From an uncultured Christensenella sp. (lineage in GTDB: Bacteria > Bacillota > Clostridia > Christensenellales > Pumilibacteraceae): 64,000 nucleotides of DNA. A program made the position numbers and the translations under genes. The stretch covers positions 11,107-75,106 of the forward strand of contig CAJTTD010000010.1 of the NCBI GenBank assembly GCA_910579205.1, in the 5' to 3' direction. The notes beneath the pieces were generated by a model. It worked only from the letters and a program-made list of their open reading frames with translations, ran no database searches and had not been told where the DNA came from. Below, in pieces: positions 40,959 through 49,958 of this stretch. Every line of letters begins with the position of its first letter. Positions within the stretch are counted from its first letter, which is position 1.

Positions 40959-41687
40959 ATGAGCGGCATTAAAGCAAGAGTAAAATTTTTTCGCATCGTT
41001 TTGGGCAATATAGTAATATTGGCGACAGTAGCTACTTTGTTGCTCGTTACGCTGCCCGTTGGCACGTCGCGCGCCGACGTTCCCAACAAATCGCCGCTGT
41101 ATGCGGGCAAGTCGGCGCTCAAAGTGTCGCTCATGGTCAACGTATATTGGGGCAATGAGTACATCGCGCCCATGCTCGAGATAATGAAACGTTACAACGT
41201 CAAGACCACGTTTTTTGTGGGCGGCTCGTGGGCGGCGGCAAACGCAAGCACGCTGCGCGCGATAGCGGACGACGGGCACGAAATAGGCAATCACGGATAT
41301 TATCACAAAGACCACACCAAACTCGACGCGGAGTATAACAGAAAAGAGATAGCGTCCGCGCATGATGTCGTAAAAGACGTGCTGGATATCGACATGGATC
41401 TTTTTGCGCCTCCGTCGGGCGCGTTTTGCGACGATACTCTGTCCGTTGCGGAAGAACTCGGGTACAGAACGATCATGTGGACGCGCGACACGGTGGATTG
41501 GCGCGACCACGATCCCGACGTCATATACAAGCGCGCCGTTAAAAACATCAAGGGCGGCGATCTGATACTCATGCATCCTACGGAAAGCACGTTAAAAGCA
41601 CTCGAGCGCATAATTATAACCGTATATTCGCACAATCTGCGCATTGCGCCCGTAAGCAGCGTTTTGGACGGTGAAAGCAATCTTTAA
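40959..41687 (+). CDS. ylxY: YlxY-type polysaccharide deacetylase-like protein (catalytic aspartates missing)
   Basis: A 242-residue NodB-fold (CE4) protein with an N-terminal transmembrane or signal helix (about 10-32). The first CE4 motif, normally TFDDG, reads MVNVYWGNEY, so both the catalytic and metal-binding Asp are absent. HGYYH resembles motif 2, and FAPPSG replaces RPPYG. This is the pattern I recall for the YlxY family, which is associated with spore-formers. The rpsO-pnp-ylxY-M16 order matches Bacillus subtilis. ATG 40959 is preferred over ATG 40929, which lies inside the pnp terminator stem-loop. Role unknown; it is probably not an active deacetylase of the ordinary type. Confidence 0.82.
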   Translation: MSGIKARVKFFRIVLGNIVILATVATLLLVTLPVGTSRADVPNKSPLYAGKSALKVSLMVNVYWGNEYIAPMLEIMKRYNVKTTFFVGGSWAAANASTLRAIADDGHEIGNHGYYHKDHTKLDAEYNRKEIASAHDVVKDVLDIDMDLFAPPSGAFCDDTLSVAEELGYRTIMWTRDTVDWRDHDPDVIYKRAVKNIKGGDLILMHPTESTLKALERIIITVYSHNLRIAPVSSVLDGESNL

Positions 41688-41722
41688 CGCGATACAAACA
41701 ACGAAACGAATAGAGGACTATC

Positions 41723-42979
41723 ATGACGATAAAAAAATACAAAAGCGGGCTTACCGTCGCAATAGAGGAAAACAAAGCGTTGCGTTCGGTAACGTCGGGC
41801 ATAATGGTGGGCGCTGGAAGCGCATACGAGACCGACGAGAATAACGGCATATCGCATTTTATAGAACACATGCAATTTAAAGGCACGTCCACGCGTTCCG
41901 CTCGGGACATTGTGGAGGCGTTCGACAATGCCGGGTCTGTATTCAACGCGTTTACGGGCAAGGAATACACTTGCTATTATTTTAAATCGATAGACGAAAA
42001 GCTCGACGAATGCTTCGGCATACTGTGTGATCTGTTTCTGCATTCCACGTACGAGCAAGAAGAGCTGGACAGAGAACGCAAGGTGATCCTCGAAGAGATC
42101 AACATGAGCAAGGACGAGCCGGACGGCGTTTGCTACGACGTTTTGTACAAGACGGCGTACGGCGGTTCGCTCGGCATGGAGATACTCGGGTCAAAAAAGA
42201 ACGTTGAGAGCTTTCAAAAAGCGGATATACTTAAATATCGCGCCGCGCATTATCTGCCGAGCAATACCGTAGTTGCGTTTGTGGGCAACATTTCGGAGGC
42301 TCACGCCTTGGAACTCGTAGAAAACTATCTGCGGGAGTTTGCTTGCGCAGAGCATACGCCGCCGCCCGTTGTTGCCGCTCAATCGTTTAAGAGCGGTTAC
42401 GGCGAATATATACGCGATTACGAACAGTCGGAGATATCGGTGGCTTTTCCGTCGCTTAGATTGGGCGACGGGCGTTCCGCAGTGCTTTCCGCGCTCGACT
42501 TTATATTGGGCAACGGCATGAGTTCGCGCTTGTTCCAGCGTCTGCGCGAAAAAATGGGGCTTGTTTACAGCGTGTACACTTCGCCGTGGATGGGTAAGTG
42601 CAACGGCTTGTTTTCGGTGTGCGCCAACGTGAACGCTGTCAACGTGGCGGAAAGCGTCGCCGCAATAAAGGACGAAATAGACAAGATAGTCAAGCACGGC
42701 GTTACGGATGCGGAAACGGAAAAGGCGCGCACGCAATTAAAGGTCGCCACGCTCTTCGGCAAAGAAAATCCCATGAACTATATGCTTGCCGTCATGCGGT
42801 GGCGCGTGCTATTGGACAGAACGTACGACGTGGACGAACTGATCTCACGCATAAACGCCGTAACGACAGACGATATAAACAAACTCGCGCGCGAGATATT
42901 CTCTTCGGAGGCGGCTATAGCGTATGCGGGCAAGAGCGTTCCGCACCGCATCGATAAAATTTTCAACGGAGATATTTAA
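41723..42979 (+). CDS. M16-family zinc peptidase (MlpA/YmxG-like)
   Basis: A 418-residue pitrilysin-type protease. The inverted zinc motif HxxEH is in ISHFIEHMQFKGT (about 48-60), with the distal glutamate in the EELDRERKVILEEINMSKDEP stretch. The second M16 half is present with RLREKMGLVYSVYT. Its place after ylxY corresponds to the Bacillus mlpA (ymxG) gene. Substrates are not established. The ribosome site is GAGGA, about 10 bases upstream. The stop codon directly abuts the next gene's ATG. Confidence 0.92.
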   Translation: MTIKKYKSGLTVAIEENKALRSVTSGIMVGAGSAYETDENNGISHFIEHMQFKGTSTRSARDIVEAFDNAGSVFNAFTGKEYTCYYFKSIDEKLDECFGILCDLFLHSTYEQEELDRERKVILEEINMSKDEPDGVCYDVLYKTAYGGSLGMEILGSKKNVESFQKADILKYRAAHYLPSNTVVAFVGNISEAHALELVENYLREFACAEHTPPPVVAAQSFKSGYGEYIRDYEQSEISVAFPSLRLGDGRSAVLSALDFILGNGMSSRLFQRLREKMGLVYSVYTSPWMGKCNGLFSVCANVNAVNVAESVAAIKDEIDKIVKHGVTDAETEKARTQLKVATLFGKENPMNYMLAVMRWRVLLDRTYDVDELISRINAVTTDDINKLAREIFSSEAAIAYAGKSVPHRIDKIFNGDI

Positions 42980-43405
42980 ATGAACGACGGAAAAACATTA
43001 TCGGAAAACAAAGTTGTCGAGGACAAGCTGGACGTGCTATTCAGAATGCAAGCGGGTCTCGACGGATACATACGCGAAAAACGCGGGCTCGACTTTTCCA
43101 AAGGCGAGTGGGTATGCAAAAAAGCGATGGCGCTCATGGTGGAACTGGGCGAAGTGGTGTCCGAAGCGCAGTACAAGTGGTGGAAAAACTACGCGGAAAT
43201 AGACGAAGCCGCGCTCAAAGAAGAGATAGTTGACGTATTGCACTTTTTTCTCGGCATGTGCATAGACAGCGGCATGTCGGCAGACGAACTGTTCGGGATA
43301 TATTTAAAAAAGAACCAAGAAAATTACGACAGACAGAACGGTCTGTCTCAAAAAAAGGGATACGAACTCGATAAGTCGGACGGCAAAACGCCCGACAAAA
43401 AATAA
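42980..43405 (+). CDS. Dimeric dUTPase-family (all-alpha NTP pyrophosphatase) protein
   Basis: A 141-residue all-helical protein resembling dUTPase_2/MazG-like enzymes, which hydrolyse dUTP or other NTPs to the monophosphate. Visible: LDVLFRMQAGLD, ALMVELGEVVSEAQYKWWK (the ExxE metal half-site) and KEEIVDVLHFFLGMCIDSG (the second ExxD half-site), then YLKKNQENYDRQNG. The N-terminal helix and LNxRQ-like C-terminus match the dimeric dUTPase group of Gram-positive bacteria. It begins at the base after the M16 stop codon, so they are coupled. Substrate specificity (dUTP or dCTP) is not certain. Confidence 0.8.
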   Translation: MNDGKTLSENKVVEDKLDVLFRMQAGLDGYIREKRGLDFSKGEWVCKKAMALMVELGEVVSEAQYKWWKNYAEIDEAALKEEIVDVLHFFLGMCIDSGMSADELFGIYLKKNQENYDRQNGLSQKKGYELDKSDGKTPDKK

Positions 43406-43439
43406 TAGCGGGCTAATATAAAAAAATCGACCCAAAGAC

Positions 43440-43468
43440 TTGAAAACGATCACGGTCTGTGCTATAAT
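43440..43468 (+). promoter_or_regulatory. Promoter of ftsK/spoIIIE
   Basis: TTGAAA at 43440-43445, 17 bases, TATAAT at 43463-43468 preceded by TGC (extended -10). Confidence 0.85.
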
Positions 43469-43537
43469 GTATGCGTATAGATATGCGATGCCTATTGCGC
43501 ATCGGTATTTCTATGACTTTTTTTACCGAGGCGTAAG

Positions 43538-46500
43538 TTGGCACAGAGAGGAAATAAAAAAAGAAAAAACGCTAACTATGATAACGATCATGAAATTTTC
43601 GGCGTAGTATTGATATTGGTGTCGGCGGTCTTATTGCTTTGCTTGGTAATACCGCCTATATTGGGCGTTGTAAGTCGCACCGTTTTCAGTTTTATGCTGG
43701 GGGCGTTCGGGTTCGCGGTTTATCCCGTGCTTACGGCGCTGTTGACATTGGGCATATTGATCATGAAACGCCGTACGGAACGCCCCGGGAAACGCGGCGT
43801 TTGTATCGGGCTTATAGCGTTGTTTTTATTCTTTATACTCCAGCTTGCAACGACGCATCCGTTTTTGCGCGAGACGTATTCGCAATATATTTCGGACGTA
43901 TACGAGATAAAATATTCGGCGGGCGGCGTCGTTCTCGGCACGCTTGCATTCGGGCTTAAGTCGGTAATAACCGAGATAGGCTGTTATATACTGTTTTCGT
44001 TGTTGATAGCGGGCGTTGTGCTGTATCTTGTTGATATAGTGGGTATTATCAAAAACAGACGCAAGAAGAAGCGCAAGGAAGAGCCGCAAGAGCCGCCCGC
44101 GCCCGTGCGCGTAGGCGCGCTTAATGTGATACCCGTAGAGCCTAAAAACGAATTGTTTACGGGGATCGTCAAGAGATCGCAACCCATACAGTCGGAATCG
44201 GGCATGGCGAGCGATATCCCGCAGTCTAACAAACGGTTGTTTACCGATTATTCGGACAGCCCGATAATAGATAAAAGAGACGATGACGGACCCACGCGCA
44301 ACAAGGCGGACGGAGATGTAGCCAATTCCGTCGCTTACAGCATGCTCTACGGCGGGTCGAGCGACATCAACAAGATAGAGATAGAAGAATTTTACAAGCA
44401 GGAAGAGGGCGGAGCGTATCGCGAGCCGACTGCCGTAAAGAGCGGCAACTACTCCGCCATGGATCCCGCGCAACGCGTGTCGCACGACGCGGCTATGAAT
44501 AACGCCAATAAACCCAAAAAGATAGAGCATGACAATTCGGGTTACGGCGTGTTTTTCCCCGTGGAAAAGACCGTCGAGCTCAACGACGACGGAATAGAAA
44601 ACGCCGACGAGATAAAAGCAAAGCTGCAGCGCGACGCCGAGCGGCGCAGACAGCAAGAGATGGATAGCATAAACAGTCGAAGCTATCAACCCGAACAGCC
44701 TATCCGCGGCGCTACTTTCAGCGCGCCCGGGTCGGGACTGCGCATAGAGCCGGAAATAGTCGATTTCAGACCGATAGAGCAAGAGGACATAATCGACGCG
44801 TCCGATCGAAACGGCGCGGTAAATACGCAAGCGCTTACCACTCCGCACGAGCTGTCTTCCGCGTTCGGTTTGTCTGCGAAAGAGGACGACGCGTTAAGCA
44901 GAGAGGCTTTTTCAATTTCGTCGGACGCCGCCGACACCGATTTTTCGGGCGGCTACGAGCAAGAAGACATCATCGACGCACACGCCGTGCGCGATCTTTA
45001 CGTACCCGAATCGGATAGCGATGACGTATCGTCCAACCGCGACGACATCATTGTGGGCAATGCTCAGCCGCAACCGAGAAAGATAGTAAGCTCCAATCTT
45101 TTGAACGACGAGATCATAAGATCGGATGCTTCGGCAAAAACGGTTACGGACATTGCAGACGGCGGCATAATAAACGCGTCGGGCGGCGGGTCGCTCATCA
45201 TATCGGACGAGCCTGTGCGCGATTTGTCCGAAACGCACGATACCACAAAAGACCTCATCGACAATACCGATATGTCGGGCATGTACGTTAATGCCGAATC
45301 GGAAAAGCCCAAAGCCAAAAAGCAAAAGGGCGGAGCGCCGCTCGATAATCAAATAACGATAGACGCCGTTTTAAAAGAAAAAGCGGACGAATCGGTAGTG
45401 CTTGCAAACACCAAGCGCCATAAAAAATATAAGTTTGCTCCGCCGCCCATCGATCTTTTGAGACTTCACAGCAAGGCGGAAACGTCATCCGAAGAATTGC
45501 GCGATACCGCCAAAAAATTGGAAGAAGTGGTGAGCGGATTTTTAAAGTCTCCCGTGTCGGTCATAAGCATCGTTCCCGGTCCTACGGTTACGCGTTACGA
45601 ACTCGAATTACAATCGGGCGTTCCCGTTAAGCAGATAGAGTCGCATAGCTCGGATATAGAATACGAGCTTGCTACATCGGGACACATCCGTATAGAAGCG
45701 CCCATACCGGGCAAGCGCGCCGTAGGTATAGAGATACCCAACAGAAAAACGTCGATAGTAGGGCTTAGGGAGATACTCGAGTCGAGCGAGTTTGAAAAAG
45801 CCAAATCGCCCATGACCGTGTCCGTAGGTAAGGATATAAGCGGCGGCGTGGTGCTTTGCGATCTGGAAAAAGTCCCACACTTACTTATAGCGGGTCAAAC
45901 GGGCAGCGGTAAGAGCGCGTGCTTGAACGGACTTATAGTCAGCTTGCTGTATAAATCGAGTCCCGAAGATCTGCGCTTTATACTCGTCGATCCCAAGCAA
46001 GTCGAGTTTTCCGCGTATCGCGGCATGCCGCACTTGCTGTTCAACAATATCATTTACGAACCCAACGAGGTGCTCAACGCGCTCAAATGGGCGTGTAACG
46101 AAATGGAGCGCAGATACGCCTTGCTCTCTAAGTACGGCTGTAATCGGCTCGCTTCGTTCAACGCGTTGCCAGACGTGGCAATGGGCAATATAGACAAGCT
46201 CCCGCACATAATAATCATAATCGACGAGCTTGCGGACATAATGCAGTCGGCGGTCAAGCGCGAAATAGAGGACGGCATAAAGAAGATAGCCGCCAAGGCG
46301 CGCGCCGCGGGAATACACTTGATAGTGGCGACACAGCGCCCGTCTGCGGACGTTATAACGGGTACGATCAAGACCAACCTCACGAGTCGCATTGCCTTTA
46401 AGGTGTCCGGTCAGCTCGAATCGCGCATAATACTCGACACTCAAGGCGCGGAAGCTCTCGTCGGACACGGCGACATGCTTTTCTATCCAGTGGACTATAC

Positions 46501-46897
46501 CGACCCGCGCAGAGTTCAAGGTTCTTACATCGAAGAGAACGAAGTTGCGGCTGTCATATGCGATATAAAAGAACGCTACGAATGCGACTTCGACGACGAC
46601 GCAGAGCGGTATGTGTTCAACAGCGGCAAGGGCGGCGCGACAGGCGGCGGAGATATGAGCAATTCAGACCCGTTGTTGCCCGACATAGTTGCACTTGCGG
46701 TAAAGAGCAAGCAGATATCCACGTCCACCGTTCAAAGACGGTTTGCCATAGGCTATGCCCGCGCGGCGCGTATAATCGATCTTATGGAAGAGTCGGGTTA
46801 TATCGGACCGAGCCCGGGCAACAGTAAACCTCGCGAAACGTATCTCACTGCGGAGCAGTACAAAGAGATATTCGGGCGCGACGTGGAAGACAGTTGA
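43538..46897 (+). CDS. FtsK/SpoIIIE-type DNA translocase
   Basis: A 1119-residue septal DNA pump. Four transmembrane helices lie in residues 20-170, followed by a long low-complexity linker (about 180-620, with repeated EQEDIIDA segments). The motor has Walker A GQTGSGKS at 786-793 and Walker B IIIIDELADIM, then VATQRPSADVITG, and a C-terminal gamma winged-helix domain (about 1050-1110, TSTVQRRFAIGYARAARIIDLMEESGYIGP) that reads polarity motifs in DNA. It moves chromosome ends during division and, as SpoIIIE, into the forespore; sequence does not separate the roles. The start is TTG 43538, preceded by GAGGCG; no ATG occurs before the membrane region. Confidence 0.93.
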   Translation: MAQRGNKKRKNANYDNDHEIFGVVLILVSAVLLLCLVIPPILGVVSRTVFSFMLGAFGFAVYPVLTALLTLGILIMKRRTERPGKRGVCIGLIALFLFFILQLATTHPFLRETYSQYISDVYEIKYSAGGVVLGTLAFGLKSVITEIGCYILFSLLIAGVVLYLVDIVGIIKNRRKKKRKEEPQEPPAPVRVGALNVIPVEPKNELFTGIVKRSQPIQSESGMASDIPQSNKRLFTDYSDSPIIDKRDDDGPTRNKADGDVANSVAYSMLYGGSSDINKIEIEEFYKQEEGGAYREPTAVKSGNYSAMDPAQRVSHDAAMNNANKPKKIEHDNSGYGVFFPVEKTVELNDDGIENADEIKAKLQRDAERRRQQEMDSINSRSYQPEQPIRGATFSAPGSGLRIEPEIVDFRPIEQEDIIDASDRNGAVNTQALTTPHELSSAFGLSAKEDDALSREAFSISSDAADTDFSGGYEQEDIIDAHAVRDLYVPESDSDDVSSNRDDIIVGNAQPQPRKIVSSNLLNDEIIRSDASAKTVTDIADGGIINASGGGSLIISDEPVRDLSETHDTTKDLIDNTDMSGMYVNAESEKPKAKKQKGGAPLDNQITIDAVLKEKADESVVLANTKRHKKYKFAPPPIDLLRLHSKAETSSEELRDTAKKLEEVVSGFLKSPVSVISIVPGPTVTRYELELQSGVPVKQIESHSSDIEYELATSGHIRIEAPIPGKRAVGIEIPNRKTSIVGLREILESSEFEKAKSPMTVSVGKDISGGVVLCDLEKVPHLLIAGQTGSGKSACLNGLIVSLLYKSSPEDLRFILVDPKQVEFSAYRGMPHLLFNNIIYEPNEVLNALKWACNEMERRYALLSKYGCNRLASFNALPDVAMGNIDKLPHIIIIIDELADIMQSAVKREIEDGIKKIAAKARAAGIHLIVATQRPSADVITGTIKTNLTSRIAFKVSGQLESRIILDTQGAEALVGHGDMLFYPVDYTDPRRVQGSYIEENEVAAVICDIKERYECDFDDDAERYVFNSGKGGATGGGDMSNSDPLLPDIVALAVKSKQISTSTVQRRFAIGYARAARIIDLMEESGYIGPSPGNSKPRETYLTAEQYKEIFGRDVEDS

Positions 46898-46923
46898 TAA
46901 ACAGAACGGAGCAATAATACACA

Positions 46924-48285
46924 ATGAAAAACGTAGCCGTAATTTCACTTGGCTGTGATAAAAACAGAGTCGATACCGAGCGTATGCTTTACCGCATAAC
47001 GCGCGGCGGTTACGGCATATGCGATATTTCGGACGCGGACGTTATAATCGTCAATACTTGCGCGTTTATAGAGAGCGCGCGGCAAGAGAGCATAGACACG
47101 TTGCTGTCTTGCGCGCGGCTCAAGCAAACGGGCAAGTGCAAGCGTTTGATAGCTACGGGATGTTTGCCGCAAAAGTACAGAGACGAATTGATATATGCAA
47201 TACCCGAAGTCGATGCGTTTTTGGGCGCGTTCGAGTACGACAAGATACTGCGCGCTATAGACGGCGATAGCGCCGAAGAGAGCGCCGCGAGTTGTACAGA
47301 CGCAGCTTGTACTTGCGAAGGCGGCGACGAGTATTCCGCTTTTTGCATAGAGGAGAACACGCCGCGACTGTTGACCACGTATCCGCACACGGCTTACATA
47401 AAGATAGCGGAGGGTTGCAATAATCACTGTACGTTTTGCACCATTCCGTCTATACGCGGAAAATACAGATCGCGACCGCTCGCCGATGTTTTGCGCGAAG
47501 CCGAAGGGCTTGCCAAAGACGGAGTAAAAGAACTCATACTCGTAGCGCAAGACGTAACCCGTTACGGCGCGGATATGGGCAGCTCGCTGTTGCAACTGCT
47601 CGACGGTCTGGAAAAACTCCCGCTCGATATGATAAGATTGCTGTACTGTTATCCCGAGCAAGTTTCCGACGAGCTTATAGAAAAGATAGCCGTATCGGAC
47701 AAGATAGCCAAATATATAGACATCCCCGTTCAGCACGGATGCGACAAAATACTCAAGCTGATGAACAGAAAAACGACGAGCGGGCGCATTATCGAGCTTG
47801 TCGATAAACTGCACGCCAAAGGCATTGCGGTGCGTACAACGCTTATGACGGGGTTTCCGGGCGAGACGGAAAGCGATTTCGACGAGTTGTGCGAGTTCGT
47901 TCGCCGTATACGCCCCGAGTATGCGGGCGTGTTCGCGTATTCCAAAGAGAACGGCACTGCTGCGGCGCGCTTGGGCGGGCATGTGAAAAAATCGGACAAA
48001 GTGCGGCGAGTCAAAAAGCTCGGCGGCATATGCGCGGGTTTGACGCGAGAGTTCAACGAAAGCCTCTGCGGAAAGACGATCGACGTGCTGTATGAGGACG
48101 TTGACTACGACAGAGATATGTTCGTGGGGCGCGCGCGATTCCAGTCTCCCGATGTGGACGGGCGCGTCTACTTTAAAGCGAACGGCATAGACGTAGGGAA
48201 TTTTTACAGAGTAAAGATAGACGGCTGCGACGATTACGATCTTTACGGATCGGCGGAGGGTTACGATGAAAATGAATCTGCCTAA
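46924..48285 (+). CDS. rimO: Ribosomal protein S12 methylthiotransferase RimO
   Basis: A 453-residue radical-SAM enzyme that methylthiolates an aspartate of ribosomal protein S12. N-terminal UPF0004 domain with three cluster cysteines (SLGCDKNRVDTE, NTCAFIESA, ATGCLPQKY), a radical-SAM core with CNNHCTFC (CxxxCxxC), the GYP-like YCYPEQV and DIPVQHG stretches, and a C-terminal TRAM domain. SLGCDKN and NTCAFI mark RimO rather than MiaB. A short acidic/Cys-rich insert (about 118-140) sits between the UPF0004 and radical-SAM parts. It overlaps pgsA by 20 bases. Confidence 0.94.
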   Translation: MKNVAVISLGCDKNRVDTERMLYRITRGGYGICDISDADVIIVNTCAFIESARQESIDTLLSCARLKQTGKCKRLIATGCLPQKYRDELIYAIPEVDAFLGAFEYDKILRAIDGDSAEESAASCTDAACTCEGGDEYSAFCIEENTPRLLTTYPHTAYIKIAEGCNNHCTFCTIPSIRGKYRSRPLADVLREAEGLAKDGVKELILVAQDVTRYGADMGSSLLQLLDGLEKLPLDMIRLLYCYPEQVSDELIEKIAVSDKIAKYIDIPVQHGCDKILKLMNRKTTSGRIIELVDKLHAKGIAVRTTLMTGFPGETESDFDELCEFVRRIRPEYAGVFAYSKENGTAAARLGGHVKKSDKVRRVKKLGGICAGLTREFNESLCGKTIDVLYEDVDYDRDMFVGRARFQSPDVDGRVYFKANGIDVGNFYRVKIDGCDDYDLYGSAEGYDENESA

Positions 48286-48856
48286 CAAACTTACCGTACT
48301 GAGAATGATATTGGTACCCGTTCTCATAGTGCTGTTTTTTGTGCCGTTTCCGTGGCATACGCTTGCCGCGGCTGCGGTGTATGTTATTGCGTGCATAACA
48401 GACTTTCTCGACGGACACATTGCGAGAAAATACGGCTTGGTAACTAATTTCGGTAAGTTTTTAGACCCCATAGCCGACAAGACCATAGTTGCGTGCGCGC
48501 TTATAGCGGTGTGCGTTACTCCGCCCGTAGTCAGCCCGCAAACGGCTTTTACAGTTTGCGTAGCGGTGTTCGCCATGGTGATATTGAGCAGAGAACTGAT
48601 AGTGAGCGGGTTTAGGATAGTAGCCGCCGATAAAGGCGTCGTTCTTGCGGCGGATATGCTCGGCAAGGCGAAAACGGTTTTTCAAATGATAGCCATACTT
48701 CTGCTTTTGCCCGTCGTCGATATTTACGCCGCGCATGAACTTTGCGGAACGGTGTTCTACTATGCGGGCTTTTCGCTTTTAGCTATAGCAACGCTGCTCA
48801 CAGTCGTGTCTGGCGTGAATTATCTTGTCAAAAACAGAGCCGTGCTGGAAGGTTGA
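48266..48856 (+). CDS. pgsA: CDP-diacylglycerol--glycerol-3-phosphate 3-phosphatidyltransferase
   Basis: A 196-residue membrane enzyme making phosphatidylglycerol phosphate. It has the CDP-alcohol phosphotransferase signature DFLDGHIAR...GKFLDPIADK (D-x2-D-G-x2-A-R-x8-G-x3-D-x3-D, about 52-74) and several transmembrane helices. The start overlaps the rimO end by 20 bases. pgsA-cinA-recA is a conserved Gram-positive order. Confidence 0.94.
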   Translation: MKMNLPNKLTVLRMILVPVLIVLFFVPFPWHTLAAAAVYVIACITDFLDGHIARKYGLVTNFGKFLDPIADKTIVACALIAVCVTPPVVSPQTAFTVCVAVFAMVILSRELIVSGFRIVAADKGVVLAADMLGKAKTVFQMIAILLLLPVVDIYAAHELCGTVFYYAGFSLLAIATLLTVVSGVNYLVKNRAVLEG

Positions 48857-48857
48857 T

Positions 48858-49919
48858 ATGAAAGTAGGATTTTTATCTATCGAAAAACAGACCGTGGATC
48901 GGAGAGAAGCGCAGATCGCATTGTTCGATTGCGGCAACAGCGGCGAGATCTTTTTGACGGTGTCCGACGAAGCGGATATCGAATGGGCTGTATCACAGTT
49001 GCGGACGGTTTGCGATCTTATTGTGGTAGAAGGGAATACGGCGTTGTTCTATAACGCGTATCAAGACAGACTGCCGTCAAGTCCCGAACATTTTGAATTG
49101 GACGGCAAGCTCTACAGCGTAACGCCGTCGGCGAATAAAGAGTATGTGGAAAACAAGCTCATACCGCTCATCAATTCCAAAAACAAAAGAGCTATGTACG
49201 AGGTGGCGGTGTTCAAGACATACGGCAAGTCGGTAGACGAACTGAAAGCCATACTCAAAGACTTTATAAAAAGTCGCAGCAAGATACAGTTCGGGTTCTT
49301 CCCGCAACATCTCGAGTGCGAAATACACGCCCGTTGTTCCGCCAACATGAAAAAGATAACGCTCAACGAGATATCGGAAAAACTCAACGAGCTGTTGTAC
49401 AACTTTACCTATTCGTACGAAAGAGTGAGTATAGCCGAGCGCGTGGCGGAGCTGCTTGTTAGGCACGGTCTCAAGCTCAAGATAGCCGAGTCGTTTACGG
49501 GCGGTGCGCTCGCGCAAGCGTTTACGAGCTTGGCGGGCGCGAGCGGGTATTTGACGGAGGGGCTTGTAACGTATTCAAACGACGCCAAGATAAACCGCTT
49601 GGGCGTACCGCGGGAAGTGATCGCGGAAAAGGGCGCGGTGAGCAGCGACGTTGCGTACAACATGGCTGCGGGGCTTATAGCGAGCGGAGACTGCGACATT
49701 TCCGTATCCACAACGGGCAACGCCGGTCCTACGGCTGCGGGCGGCGCGGTGGGGCTTTGTTACATCGCAATAGGCGACGCACGCGAAGTGCATATCGTCA
49801 AGTACAATTTCGGCGGCGATCGCGAAAACAACATAGAGAGCGGCGTTAAAAATGCCTTGTTCTTGCTCTACGAATATTTGGTATGCTACGGCGCAAAACC
49901 GACGCAACCGCAAGGCTGA
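48858..49919 (+). CDS. cinA: CinA-like protein with intact C-terminal deamidase domain and divergent N-terminus
   Basis: A 353-residue protein between pgsA and recA, the usual place of cinA. The C-terminal domain (about 190-350) is typical of the nicotinamide-nucleotide amidase half: AERVAELLVRHGLKLKIAES, SFTGGALAQAF, YLTEGLVTYSNDAK, AVSSDVAYNMA, and TTGNAGPTAAGG. The N-terminal 190 residues should be a MoCF-like domain, but I cannot find its usual GTELLLG and TGGLGPT motifs, so this half is strongly diverged and probably catalytically inactive. It starts two bases after the pgsA stop with GGAAGG upstream. It may recycle NMN or act with RecA in DNA uptake; neither is shown. Confidence 0.82.
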   Translation: MKVGFLSIEKQTVDRREAQIALFDCGNSGEIFLTVSDEADIEWAVSQLRTVCDLIVVEGNTALFYNAYQDRLPSSPEHFELDGKLYSVTPSANKEYVENKLIPLINSKNKRAMYEVAVFKTYGKSVDELKAILKDFIKSRSKIQFGFFPQHLECEIHARCSANMKKITLNEISEKLNELLYNFTYSYERVSIAERVAELLVRHGLKLKIAESFTGGALAQAFTSLAGASGYLTEGLVTYSNDAKINRLGVPREVIAEKGAVSSDVAYNMAAGLIASGDCDISVSTTGNAGPTAAGGAVGLCYIAIGDAREVHIVKYNFGGDRENNIESGVKNALFLLYEYLVCYGAKPTQPQG

Positions 49920-49958
49920 TCAATGTAATAAACGGGAAACCGAAAAAGGGGTATATCC

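Noticed and set aside
46945..48666. 573-codon open frame antisense to rimO and pgsA
   Set aside because: Shadow of two well-identified genes; no domain features.
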